A stretch of 64,000 nucleotides of DNA from assembly GCF_022605725.1 (NCBI RefSeq), contig NC_065563.1:10318518-10382517 (forward strand), in the 5' to 3' direction. Numbering within the stretch: the first letter of the stretch is position 1; the number at the start of each line of letters is the position of its first letter. This document shows, piece after piece, positions 1 through 9,802 of the stretch. The DNA comes from Anthonomus grandis grandis (lineage: Eukaryota; Arthropoda; Insecta; Coleoptera; Curculionidae). The notes beneath the pieces were generated by a model. That model ran no database searches, was not told the origin of the DNA, and was given only the letters and a program-made list of their open reading frames with translations. The position numbers and the translations under genes were made by a program.

Positions 1-1526
1 TGTGATGCCCATTTTTGGCCTCAAAAACGAGGTCGAATAAATACTCGATTTCTTTATTCTGCTCGGATTCCCTTATAACCCGGTATTTTCGTGATTTACT
101 TGATGAGAATAATCCGCTGGTATAGTTAGTTCGAATTCAAAAAAAAAAATTTTCTGAAAAAAATCGATACGGGGGGGTATACCCGAAAAACGAAAAAACC
201 CAAACTTTGAAGGCTGATATTTCGGCTTCTATGGGAACTATTTGGAAAATTCCAACGGTTTTGTCTTAGTTTCGTCATTTTGAATGCAACGAGACCATCT
301 GCAAGATCGTAGCTTTTATAATAGCCGAGATATGGCATTTTTGATGCCCATTTTTGGCCTCAAAAACGAGGTCGAAAAAATACTCGATTTCTTAGTTCCG
401 CTCGGATTCTCTTATAACCCGGTATTTTCGTGATCTACTTGATGAGAACAATCCGCTGGTATAGTTAGTTTAAATTCGAAAAAAAAAAATCTGAAAAAAA
501 TCGATACGGGGGGGTATACCCGAAAAACGAAAAAACCCTAACTTTGACGGCGGATATCTCGGCTTGTATGGGAGCGATCGAAAAAATTCCAACGGTTTTG
601 TCTTAGTTTCATCATTTTGAATTCAACGAGGCCATCCGCAAGGTTGTAGCTTTTATAATAGCCGAGATATGGCATTTTTGATGCCCATTTTTGGCCTCAA
701 AAACGAGGTCAAAAAAATACTCGATTTCTTAGTTCTGCTCGGATTCCCTTATAACCCGGTATTTTTGTGATCTACTTGATGAGAACAATCTGCTGAAATA
801 GTTAGTTTGAATTCGAAAAAAAAAAATTTCTGAAAAAAATCGATACGGGGGGGTATACCCGAAAAACGAAGGAACCCAAACTTTGAAAGCTGATATCTCG
901 GCTTCTATAGGAGCTATCGAAAAAGTTCCAACAGTTTTATCTTAATTTTGTCATTTTGAATTCAACGAGACCACCCGCAAGGTCGTAGCTTTTATAATAG
1001 CCGAGATATGGCATTTTTGATGCCCATTTTTGGCCTCAAAAACGAGGTCGAAAAAATACTCGATTTCTTTATTCTGCTCGGATTCCCTTATAACCCGGTA
1101 TTTTCGTGATCTACTTGATGAGAACAATCCGCTGGTATAGTTAATTCGAATTCGAAAAAAAAAAAATTTCTGAAAAAAATCGATACAAGGGGATATACCC
1201 GAAAAACTAAAAAACCCAAATTTTGAAGGCTGATATCTCAGCTTCTATGGGAGCTATCGGGGAAATTCCAACGGTTTTGTCCTAGTTTCATCATTTTGAA
1301 TTCAACGAGGCCATCCGCAAGGCCATAGCTGTTATAATAGATGAGCTATGGCATTTTGGATGCCCATTTTTGGCCTCAAAAACGATTTCTTAGTTCTGCT
1401 CGAATTCCTTCATAACCCGGTGTTTTCGTGATCTACTTGATGAAAGCAATCCGCTGGTAGAGTTAGCTCGAAAAAAATTTTCTGAAAAAAATCGATACGG
1501 GGGATATACCAGAAAAACGAAAAAAC
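1..1526. repeat. 338-bp satellite array, about 4.5 copies
   Basis: The block beginning with the words tgatgcccatttttggcc recurs at about 3, 342, 679, 1019 and 1358, giving a period of 337 to 340 bp. Each monomer has the same order of landmarks: the gcccatttttggcc block, a poly-A run followed by an atcgatacggggg tract, and an agccgagatatggca block just before the next monomer. The last copy carries internal deletions and ends near 1526. Copies differ by scattered substitutions and small poly-A length changes. The array runs off the left edge of the window, so its full size is unknown. Short ORFs here are by-products of the repeat. Confidence 0.93.
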
Positions 1527-3796
1527 GACGTCAAGCTCAGGTCCAATTAAGTTATGCATCTCACTAATATTTTTCAATTAATTTAATTTTTTTTTCCGAG
1601 GAAGGATCGATGGATAACAGGAGCAGTTTAAATAAATTTGAAACCTTAAGTGCCCACATAAGCCATAACGCAGTAAACATTTTAATATTTACGACCCATT
1701 TGTGACATAGAAAAGCGATCGAGCTAATATAATAATTAATTAAAAGTTTAACTTACAAAAACCCCATAAATCACCCCTTAACGCTGATATATCAGTCGTA
1801 AACCCGATTTTAGTACTAGAGTAATTTTTATCTAAAATATGATAAATAACTACATAATTTAGATAAAACCTTATAGTAATACAACGAGTTATTCCAGTTA
1901 TATGAACAGTTACAAGTTAAATTTATTTCGGTGGCGATAACAATGTTGTAATTAATTACGCACAGTTGCGTTGCCGGAACAATAGATAATACATGACGAA
2001 TCTATGTATAGGTGTGTGTGTTTATTGTAACGTCGGGGCATAATGCATCCCTTAAATAAATTAACGTGTCCCCCCTGGGGGTTGACTGGGGAATAATCTG
2101 GATTTTAAAGAGTTACAAAGGTTCATGACTAATAAAACGATAGTATCTTAGAAAATGTTTCTCACTGCTTAATAATAAATTTAAATGTTTTGTGTCACAG
2201 GTATTAAAACGAGACCCGAAAGAGACATTGTCCGCGACAGTTTAACATGAAAATATTCAACAATTTGTTGATACTTACCTGAGGAAATGGCGTTTTAATG
2301 ACCCTCGTATATGGAAATTTCGGTTTGGTTAAGAGGCGTTACAAGTAGGTTCATTTTGTATAAATAAGAGCTTATTAGAAAGTAAAATATCGGGTTGAGT
2401 TTACTTGAAAAATTTGGAACACACGCACTTATTAGTTAAGTGACAGGTTGACGTTGTTTGTTATTTCAGTTACACTTTACACGAATTATTGCCTATAAAT
2501 CAATCCCTAGACTAAGATTCTAGGAATATTCGATTTATTCCTTGATGAGGTCCGGTGTATAAACTTATTTGTTTTAACAGATTAACTGTTTTAAAGTAAA
2601 ATTTAATTTTTTCTGGTTCTTCATCTTTAAAATATTAATAAACACCCTTTTTTCCTTAAGATGCACCACTTAATCGTACACGGCTGCCATAATACCTTCA
2701 ACATTGTTCAGCACTTATAAAAAAACGAAAACCCTAATAATAATAAAGTGACGTAATTCAGTTGCTCTCATACGTCACTCCTGACAAATGACACATTTAA
2801 TTTGACAAATGGCCCTTTTAGACGAAAAATAGACACGTGTATACCGTTCACGTCCCTCTGTCTATCCCGTATATATAAAAAAAAGAAGGAAGCGGGAGAT
2901 TTGGAGAGTCGAAATCGACGTTTAAAGGTGCGGATTATCGGCCGACTGTCGTCTGGGGAACGATTTTATTCACAACAACACACGAGATGAACCCTTAAGG
3001 GTTAAACTTGAAATCCTTTGGGTTTCGGGGGTGTATAGAGTTTTGGATAAAATGGAAAATTGCTTCAATTACCTGGAAAAGAGAACATATTACTTCTGGT
3101 ACCTAGAAAACCGAGGAAACTATGAAAAATTGCACCAGAAGTATTGGGAAATTACTTTAGTCGTACTGAACTACAATAATTTAAAAAACTACTTAGAAAA
3201 AGCTTCTGCGATATTGAATTAACTAAACAAGCGTCTGGTTCTCATCCCATACTTAGATTACGAAAACACCAGGTTATAACGGGATATAAACAGACCTAAG
3301 GAAATGAGAGCACCAAAAAAGCCCTTTTTAACGTTATTTATTGCCTAAAATTGACCTCTCAATATGCAAAATCTTGGCTAATTCGAGAGCTATGAATTAA
3401 TAGGATGAAACGGACAAAAAACGGTTGGAATTATACCGATAGAGCTTATGGGAGCCGAGATATCGACTTTCAAGTTGCACACATAAATTAAAGTTTAAAA
3501 AAGAATTATTTAATACATAATATAGACAAATTGTTAATCATGCTTCCATTGCTGGAGAAATAACTGTAATTACTTAGAAAAAATAATAAATTAATAATTC
3601 CTAGAGCCTGGAAAAATGTAAAACAGCCTTTTTATCTGAAAAACAGCCTTAAAAGTAATACAAAAGTTGGCTGCACAACACTAAAAAAAACTCATAAGTT
3701 TTTGCAGAAAAAGAGTATTATATTGGACTTATAAATATATTTGACTACATTATATAGATAAAATTGCATTCCCAAAAAACAACAATCGGTTGTATT
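1527..3796. other. Non-coding interval, no gene recognised
   Basis: This interval has no ORF that resembles a known protein; ORFs of about 60 codons at 2802-2990 and 3031-3222 show no domain. Part of it (about 1950-2110 and 2790-2960) is less AT-rich and not repeated elsewhere in the window. A CTGGAAAA-type AT-rich fragment of the sort scattered over the window appears near 3600-3640. Confidence 0.6.
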
Positions 3797-5517
3797 AATT
3801 GAGGCGTCTTATAGCAAAACCCGTCTTATCCAAATTTTATGAAAAATGTGGTAAATATGGCAATATTCTCTTTAGGTTGATATGCTCCTTCTATCTTAAT
3901 AATATCGTTGACTGAAAGAGTTTGAGTCTGCACTCTTTCAATCAACGCTAATATTCACCAAAACTTGCCTTAAAATTCAACGGCAAAATATTGCTGTTAT
4001 CGCAAAACTTGCCTTATCCACTTGATGTGTCGTTTCAAAACGCGCTTTATCCGCGCGACCAGTCAGAAGTCGAAAACATGAAACACGTGCCTGCTTGTAT
4101 CACCCGTTTTATATTTTTGTAGCTTATTTGGATTAGTATAGGTTATAACAGAGTTATTGTGGGATATTCTTACCAAATTCTTTGTTTTTAACTAACTTTT
4201 AAGGTATTTTTATTGGAATTAAAATTTATAAAACTAACTAGTTATTTTTAATATGGAGCAAAAAATTATCCCCGCAGAACGGGGTAAATGCAGAAGAAAT
4301 ATCAGTGACAGATCTCAGTGGAAAAGAGAAATACTAAAACGCCAAAGGTATTTTATGTTTTTTTTTTGCAAGATTGACAGGGTATTAAAGATAATTGTTT
4401 TGCTACTTTAGGCGTTCCGCCAAAGGTTTGCCGGTCTATCCTGTATGTTTTTCAAAAACATACAAATGTATAAGAATAACCAGCCGAGATGCTTATGACT
4501 TTCATCAAAACTTTTATCAGGGGAAAATCAAGAAGGAGCAAGATGCGTACATATTAAAATTTTGTAAATGTTCACAACCGAAGCGCGATAGACATATAAA
4601 AGTAGGTAGCAGCCTCAGAGGTGTAAGTGTTAAGTATTTTGTGAAAAAGTCCGGTTGCCAAAAATTTCAAATACAAGTTTGCCAAAAAACGTTTTTAAAC
4701 ATTCTTAATATCTCTAGGGATCGCGTCCAAAGAATTGCCAGGCGATATCTTGAAACTGGGCTTTTGTCCAGAGAAAATCGTGGTGGCGATCGCGTAAGCA
4801 AAAAATACGAAGAAAAGCGAGTGGCCGTGAGAAAATTTCTGGAGAGTTTGAAAGGAGTTGAAAGCCATTATTGTCGTTCGAAATCAAGTAGTCGGCAATA
4901 TTTGAGTAGTAATTTAAATATTTCCAAGCTTTGGAGGCTCTACAATCAAAAAGCGACTCTTAAAGTAAAAAAAACTTTTTTCAATGCATTGAGGTTTCTG
5001 AAAAAATAAAATTAGAAAAAGACGTCGATAAAAAAAACCAATTGATGATAGAAAAAAGGGCACACAAGCTAAGAGCCAATGCATTTTTTGCTAAACTTAA
5101 AGAGGTTGACTGCAATATGATAACATATTCGTTTGATTGTCAAAAAAATTTGGCCAATCCCAAGGTCCCCGACCAGATTGCTTATTACAGCAGGCAGTTA
5201 TACACATATAACTTTACTGTTATTCTAGGTTCTTCCAAAGCAAAAATTACCATGGAAAACATAAAAACATATCTACACTTGGATGGAACATCAACATAAA
5301 AAGGGTTCAAATGAAATCTCTTCGGCAGTCTATGATGGTCTTTCAAAAGCTGATTTGTCCCCTTATTCGGTCATAAGGCTATGTGCTGACAGATGCGGTG
5401 GACAAAATCGCAATTCAACAATGATAGGTGTGTTATCTCATTTTCTTATAAATATCGCACCATCCAATATTACATACATAGAAATCATTTTTCCTGTTCC
5501 TGGACACTCATATTTAC

Positions 5518-6373
5518 CAGTGGCGAAGCGTACGAGTAGCCAAGGGTAAGACACTGTCTACCCAAAATTATCCAGTTATTTGTTATTAATGTATCACGTA
5601 ATTATTTCATGTAATTGTTGAATTAAAATTTAAAAAAAAAAATTACACAGAACGCAGCGTCTCCTTACTATTATTAAATAGTCCGAAGGAGCGCACCAAT
5701 TAAAATAAAAATGCAGGGTTGACACCCAATTAATGTACATATACGAGCCCCAGGAAGACACATTGATGTCTTCCGAAATTTGGAACATCTAATCCAACCA
5801 AATACACATCAAACAGGTGACAGTGACAGGTGAGGTCCGGCTGCATCAGTATTCAGCCTATTACGTCTGCAAAATTTACTCGCGGGAAAGACATTCGAGC
5901 TTTTGTCTATCGAAGTCGACCAGCTATTTTATTATGCTGTTGAGTGTTATTGTTTATGGACACGCTTGATCTGGTCGGCCGCAATACATCTTCAGATTTG
6001 TTTTGATGAATCTGCATTTGGCATTTAGTGCGGGCGCGTGCTATAGTAATTTAATAATTAGTATTTTTATTTTTGGTTAAATATAATAGGTTTATTTAGT
6101 GGATATTTTAGTGGTTATTTATCAACGACTGTTCGATATTGGCAATTGTATTTTAGTTGTGTTTTTTTTTGTAAGTTGTATTTATTTTTATCTATCTTTT
6201 TATGCTAGTAGTAATTATTTTTTTATTTTTTATATCACTACATAATTTTTCTCTTTGAGTTAATATTTCATGCGCCTTCATTCTCTATTTCATTAAATTG
6301 AATACACATTTTTTTCTAATTAATGATTTTTATTGTTTGTCTACCCGAAAAAAAAATTCACGCTTCGCCACTG
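5518..6373. mobile_element. hAT-type MITE, 856 bp, inside the transposase gene
   Basis: The element has perfect 14-bp terminal inverted repeats, cagtggcgaagcgt at the left and acgcttcgccactg at the right. It is flanked by a perfect 8-bp target duplication, atatttac (5510-5517 and 6374-6381). An 8-bp duplication and CAGTGGCG-like ends are typical of the hAT superfamily. No transposase is encoded. Removing the element and one duplication copy restores the reading frame of the host transposase across the GHSYLP / PDRVFG junction, which confirms it as an insertion. Confidence 0.92.
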
Positions 6374-6593
6374 ATATTTACCACCTGATAGGGTATTCGG
6401 TACAATTAAAAAGGAATTAAAAAAAATGTCGACGATTATTGATCCTAAAATATATTTGGATTTATTTAAAAAACACGGTACTGTAGTAAACTTAGGCCAA
6501 GACTGTCTGGTTATGGACTGGAAATCTCAAGTTGGCGATTTTTAAAAAAATGTTAGCTCTTGGCATTTTAAGTTCTCCTTTGACGAAAAATAT

Positions 6594-7070
6594 GAGTCAT
6601 CTTGTATAATCTAAATACCAGTTTTAAATTATATTCGAATAATAGATAACTGTAATAGAGCGAGATATGACTATTTTTTTAAAACACAATACATCAGAAA
6701 AATTTTAAAAATAATTTAATGTACATCAAATGAACTTCAAAAAATAAATTGGAATCAAATCGGACAATACTATGGGGATTAATTGTTCTATTTTCTTAAC
6801 ACTGGTTATCTCCAAAACGTAAAAAGAATCATTCGAGTCATCTTGTATAACCTAAATACCAATTTTAAATTATATTCGAATAATAGATAACTGTAATAGA
6901 GTGAGATATGACTATTTTTTAAAACACAATACATCAAAATATTTTTACAAATTATTTGGGGTTAAACAAATTACATTTAAAAATTGAATTAAAATTAAAT
7001 CGGAACAATAGCTAATGCTATCAGTTATCGTATTTTCTTAATTCTGGTTTTATCTTTGCTAAAAGGTTTA
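6594..7070. repeat. 241-bp direct duplication within the GQN transposase gene
   Basis: The sequence starting gagtcatcttgtataa at 6594 recurs at 6835 with scattered differences; about two units are present. The block separates two parts of the transposase that are contiguous in the protein (FDEKY before it, VRGEQFYNSDTG after it), so it is an insertion or an expanded internal segment. Confidence 0.75.
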
Positions 7071-7741
7071 TAATGACTAAAAACTCTGGTGAAAATAATA
7101 TTATGGTTAGAGGAGAACAATTTTATAACTCGGATACTGGGGTACCTAAGTCGATTTAAAAAAAAAGGAAAAAAATGGGAACATTCTGCTCCAGACACTG
7201 TTCCAATGGGAGCTCCAGTAAATTCTGCCAAGTTAAAGGATGTTGATAATTTAGTAGAAAAACATTTTGGAAATGAATGGAAGAGCAAAGAGGATTTAAA
7301 GTTTTATAAAAATGTTTTAGATGGAATATCGCAGCCATCTATACGACCTAATTCTGAAGATCCAGAAGATCAATTTTGCAAACTACGAGAAGCAGAAGAT
7401 GAAGGAGAATTAATAATTTAACTTTTAAGACTTTTGTACTTTTAAAAATATAGATGTCCCTTCTCAAACTCGGCGTTGTTTTATTCTGTTTGCAGCATAA
7501 CTTGTCAAATCCAAAATTACTAATTAAAACTTGTCTTATCCATTTTTGTTTATTTATTTTAGCCGATTAAGGATATTCTACATTTAAATAAATTGATGTG
7601 ATTTCTAAAAACTCATTTTATATTTATGAGTGTTTTCTAAAAACTCATTTTATATTATTATTTATTTTTGTCATTGTATCCAAAAAAATGACTTTAGTAG
7701 AGGTTTTTCTGGATAAGACGAGTTTTGCTATGAGACGCCTC

Positions 7742-8930
7742 AATTATGTTATTTGCTTGGAAAAAATTAAAAAATTCTCAGTGTCTAGAAAATGAAAAAT
7801 AAAAAAAAAATATTATTTTTTGAGAATCAAGCTTAAAAAAAAATTAATGTAAATGCACTGGAAACCAAAAAAACAAAAAAAACAAAAACAATTGTTGTTT
7901 TTTCGGGAAATATAAAAAAATGTCTATGAGTTCATTTGCCAGGAAATAAAATAAGAAAAAAGTATTTGAAAATTTCAAATTTTTTTCTCTGGATGAAACG
8001 ACCCTGGAAAAAATTAAAAGTGACCCCCATTGCCTGGAAAAAAAATATAATATAAATATAATAAGAACTACTTGCAGTGTCTCGAAAACTGCAAAAATTA
8101 AAATGTTATCTAATGTGACCCTTTCATTTTTAAATTTGGCAGATTTAAAAATTGTGTTGAGTGTTCGTGTTTTTTTTCTGTTATTTCAATTGTTATTTAG
8201 ACCGTTATAACCAATTCCTCAAAAAAAAATAAACAGTATGCAACATGATTTAAATTGTATATCATTGGTTCAATCATTTTTAATTCAATGATTTTATTTC
8301 TATTTTTTGTGTATCTTAGAGTTCTAAGGATGTCATAGAGATCGAAACGTCAATTCAAAAAATTAATAGTGCGAAAATAATTTAAGTTAAAAATATTGTT
8401 GTAATGTTTTTTTAAACAGCTCTGAAATTTTTTAAAAAATAACTACTAATGCCTAAAAAACGAAAAAAACCAAATACTTAACAATTATTTTAGGAAACCA
8501 GCCTGAGAAAAAGTAAACTATAATTAGAATATAATAATAATAATAATCCTTATTTAGCATAAAAAAAGCTACATATAAAATACAATACATTTTAGAAAAT
8601 TCAATAAAATTATAATACTGTTATCAACCCAGTACATTATAACCTACTTTCGTCAGCAGGAGTAATTTATCCTCCCTCAAAATATATGCCTTCTGATACC
8701 TGGCAAACTAAAACCTGGACAAAATGGAAAAATTAATTAAATTACCTAGAGAAAATATAAAATTAACCTCTAAATTCTGGTCAAATGTAAAATTTCTTTA
8801 GTAATTTCTTTAGTTGTTTTACTAATTGTCAAATGGCCTTCTTATTACAAATACACAAATTATTAAGGTAAAATGAAAAGCCTGCAGTCTCTCTCCACTG
8901 AACTTATTTATTAAACATTTAATTATTTAA
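7742..8930. other. AT-rich interval with degenerate CTGGAAAA repeats and a LINE 3' end
   Basis: No protein-coding gene is seen. Between about 7740 and 8140 the words cctggaaaa or gtctagaaaa followed by A-rich text recur irregularly, as they also do at 11.9-12.8 kb. At about 8530-8650 the minus strand reads as a LINE-like 3' end: a segment ending in ATGCTAAATAAGG followed by (ATT)n. At 8324-8351 the phrase gatcgaaacgtc resembles the end of a Penelope-type hammerhead motif but lacks a good CTGATGA. Confidence 0.5.
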
Positions 8931-8978
8931 AATTCCTTACATATTTCGGACACAGTGGTGTCCATCATCAGGGGATAA
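8931..8978 (-). ncRNA. Candidate hammerhead ribozyme (Penelope type)
   Basis: On the minus strand CTGATGA (8965-8971) is followed by a perfect 6-bp stem with a 4-nt loop (GGACAC CACT GTGTCC) and then GAAA (8944-8947). This is the order of a hammerhead core: CUGAUGA, stem II, GAAA. The next bases (ATATGTA) can form only a very short stem III, and stem I (TCCC against AGGA) has a mismatch next to the cleavage position. Very short stem III is known for hammerheads of Penelope-like elements, which are thought to act as dimers. Probably a weakened copy. Confidence 0.5.
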
Positions 8979-9192
8979 AAGTTTAAAATTGGTATTGGAT
9001 ATATGTCCCAGGGTTTGATTCCATATCAAAAAAATCCTCTATTTATTATTATTGTTTTTTTTTTATTTTATTTATTTACATTCTGTTGTTGACGTAATGT
9101 AAATAAATAAAATCAAAAATAATAACAAAAATAATAAATAGAGGGTTTTTTTGACATGGAATCAATCTCTGGGACGTATATCTAATACCAAT

Positions 9193-9240
9193 TTTATTCC
9201 CTGATGATAGACACCACTGTGTCCGAAACATGTAGGGAAC
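9193..9240 (+). ncRNA. Candidate hammerhead ribozyme (Penelope type), second copy
   Basis: CTGATGA (9201-9207) is followed by a 5-bp stem with loop CACT (GACAC against GTGTC) and GAAA (9225-9228). After GAA, the palindrome ACATGT gives a 2-bp stem III in a monomer or a longer pairing in a dimer, then A at the cleavage position, then GGGA, which can pair with TTCC just upstream of CTGATGA through one G-U pair. The match to the core is complete; activity is inferred, not shown. Confidence 0.55.
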
Positions 9241-9802
9241 TCATAGCTAGAGGCGCTGAATTAAAATTTTAAAATTAAATACTACAAAATTTATTGTTTT
9301 TTAATCTTATAAATTATTTTTTCAAAATTAATAGATAGTTCTTCTGAATTTAAAAAAATATATTTTTTTTGGATAGTCTTGAATTTTCTTGAGTTTTTTT
9401 ACATTTTCTTGGATTTTTTATATTTTGATATCTTAAGTTTCAATTACTTTCTGTTTTTCTAATCTTTTATAGATTTCTAAAATTCATTTGAAATTTCCTT
9501 GAAAATTCGCTTGCAACTAAACGAATAGTTTGATTTATTTTCATTATATTTCCTCAGGATTTTTAGGTTACCGTTTACCAAAATCTAAAAGGTTAGGACC
9601 TATGTTTATAGGAACTTTTTTACGAATTTTTGTCCAAAGAACACGTTCCTGAATTTTGTCGCAATATATAAAAAACACCCTGTATAGAAAATATAATACA
9701 TATTTAAGAAAAAATCATACTGACAGGCACATCTAAACGGATGGCACTGCATAACCGATTGCAATTCTTAACGAACTTCCATCTAATTTAAAAAATATGA
9801 TA
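9241..9802. other. AT-rich interval with one decayed mariner-like end
   Basis: No gene is seen. The stretch 9595-9686 ends in aaaacaccctgtata and contains ataggaacttttttacg, both shared with the right inverted end of the DD41D-like element at 17636-19849, so it is probably a solo remnant of that family or a relative. Confidence 0.5.

Larger units (their letters stand above)
4253..7421 (+). pseudogene. GQN-type DDE transposase, interrupted
   Basis: A short first exon starts with ATG at 4253 and ends at 4347; a 64-nt GT-AG intron (4348-4411) joins in frame to the second exon, giving a basic N-terminus followed by a Cys-rich segment (ILKFCKCSQPKRDRHIKVG). Conserved blocks follow in order: SRDRVQRIARRYLETG (helix-turn-helix-like), CRSKSSSRQYLSSNLNISKL, SFDCQKNLANPKVPDQIAYY (5127 on), ADRCGGQNRN (about 5390) and VPGHSYLP (about 5500). 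The last block is cut by the MITE and resumes after 6381 with PDRVFGTIKKELKK. The C-terminus (7200-7421, KLKDVDNLVEKHFGNEWKS) ends in a stop at 7419. The acidic residues in FDCQKN, ADRCGGQN and PDRVFG are the likely catalytic triad; this is inference. Breaks: stop at about 5007, frame changes near 5040, 5280, 6540 and 7160, the MITE and the duplication. The family resembles arthropod proteins I associate with the DUF7869 label; that assignment is from memory. Confidence 0.75.
3801..7741 (+). mobile_element. DNA transposon with GQN-type transposase (copy 1)
   Basis: The ends are inverted copies of a ~35-bp sequence: the left end starts GAGGCGTCTTATAGCAAAAC and continues with ccgtcttatcca, and the right end (7707-7741) is its reverse complement with three or four mismatches. 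AATT flanks both ends (3797-3800 and 7742-7745); because the junction is palindromic the target duplication could be AATT or TA. The motif gcaaaacttgycttatcc recurs below the ends (about 4009 and 7527), which looks like subterminal transposase binding sites. Inside lies one spliced, broken transposase gene (4253-7421). Two later events enlarge the element: a hAT-type MITE at 5518-6373 and a 241-bp direct duplication at about 6594-7070. Superfamily is not certain; see the gene entry. Confidence 0.75.
8931..9240. repeat. Palindrome of two inverted Penelope-like ends
   Basis: The left arm (about 8931-9085) is an inverted copy of the right arm (about 9090-9240), centred near 9087 on a tttacattctgttgttgacgt segment. 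Matching blocks include the tggaatcaa word, ggacatatat/ggacgtatat, aataccaattttA and the terminal ctgatga...gtgtccgaaa block. Arms differ by some substitutions and a small indel. A pair of terminal repeats with hammerhead-like cores in opposite orientations fits a rearranged Penelope-like element; no coding remains lie between the arms. Confidence 0.75.

Noticed and set aside
1..1526. CRISPR-like array
   Set aside because: The repeats are ~338 bp satellites without spacer structure, in eukaryotic-type DNA.
7025..7338. Minus-strand ORFs opposite the GQN transposase C-terminus
   Set aside because: They are antisense shadows of the conserved plus-strand coding sequence.
8324..8351. Third hammerhead motif near gatcgaaacgtc
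   Set aside because: No proper CTGATGA (ctaaggatg instead) and no clear stem II; similarity is too weak to call.
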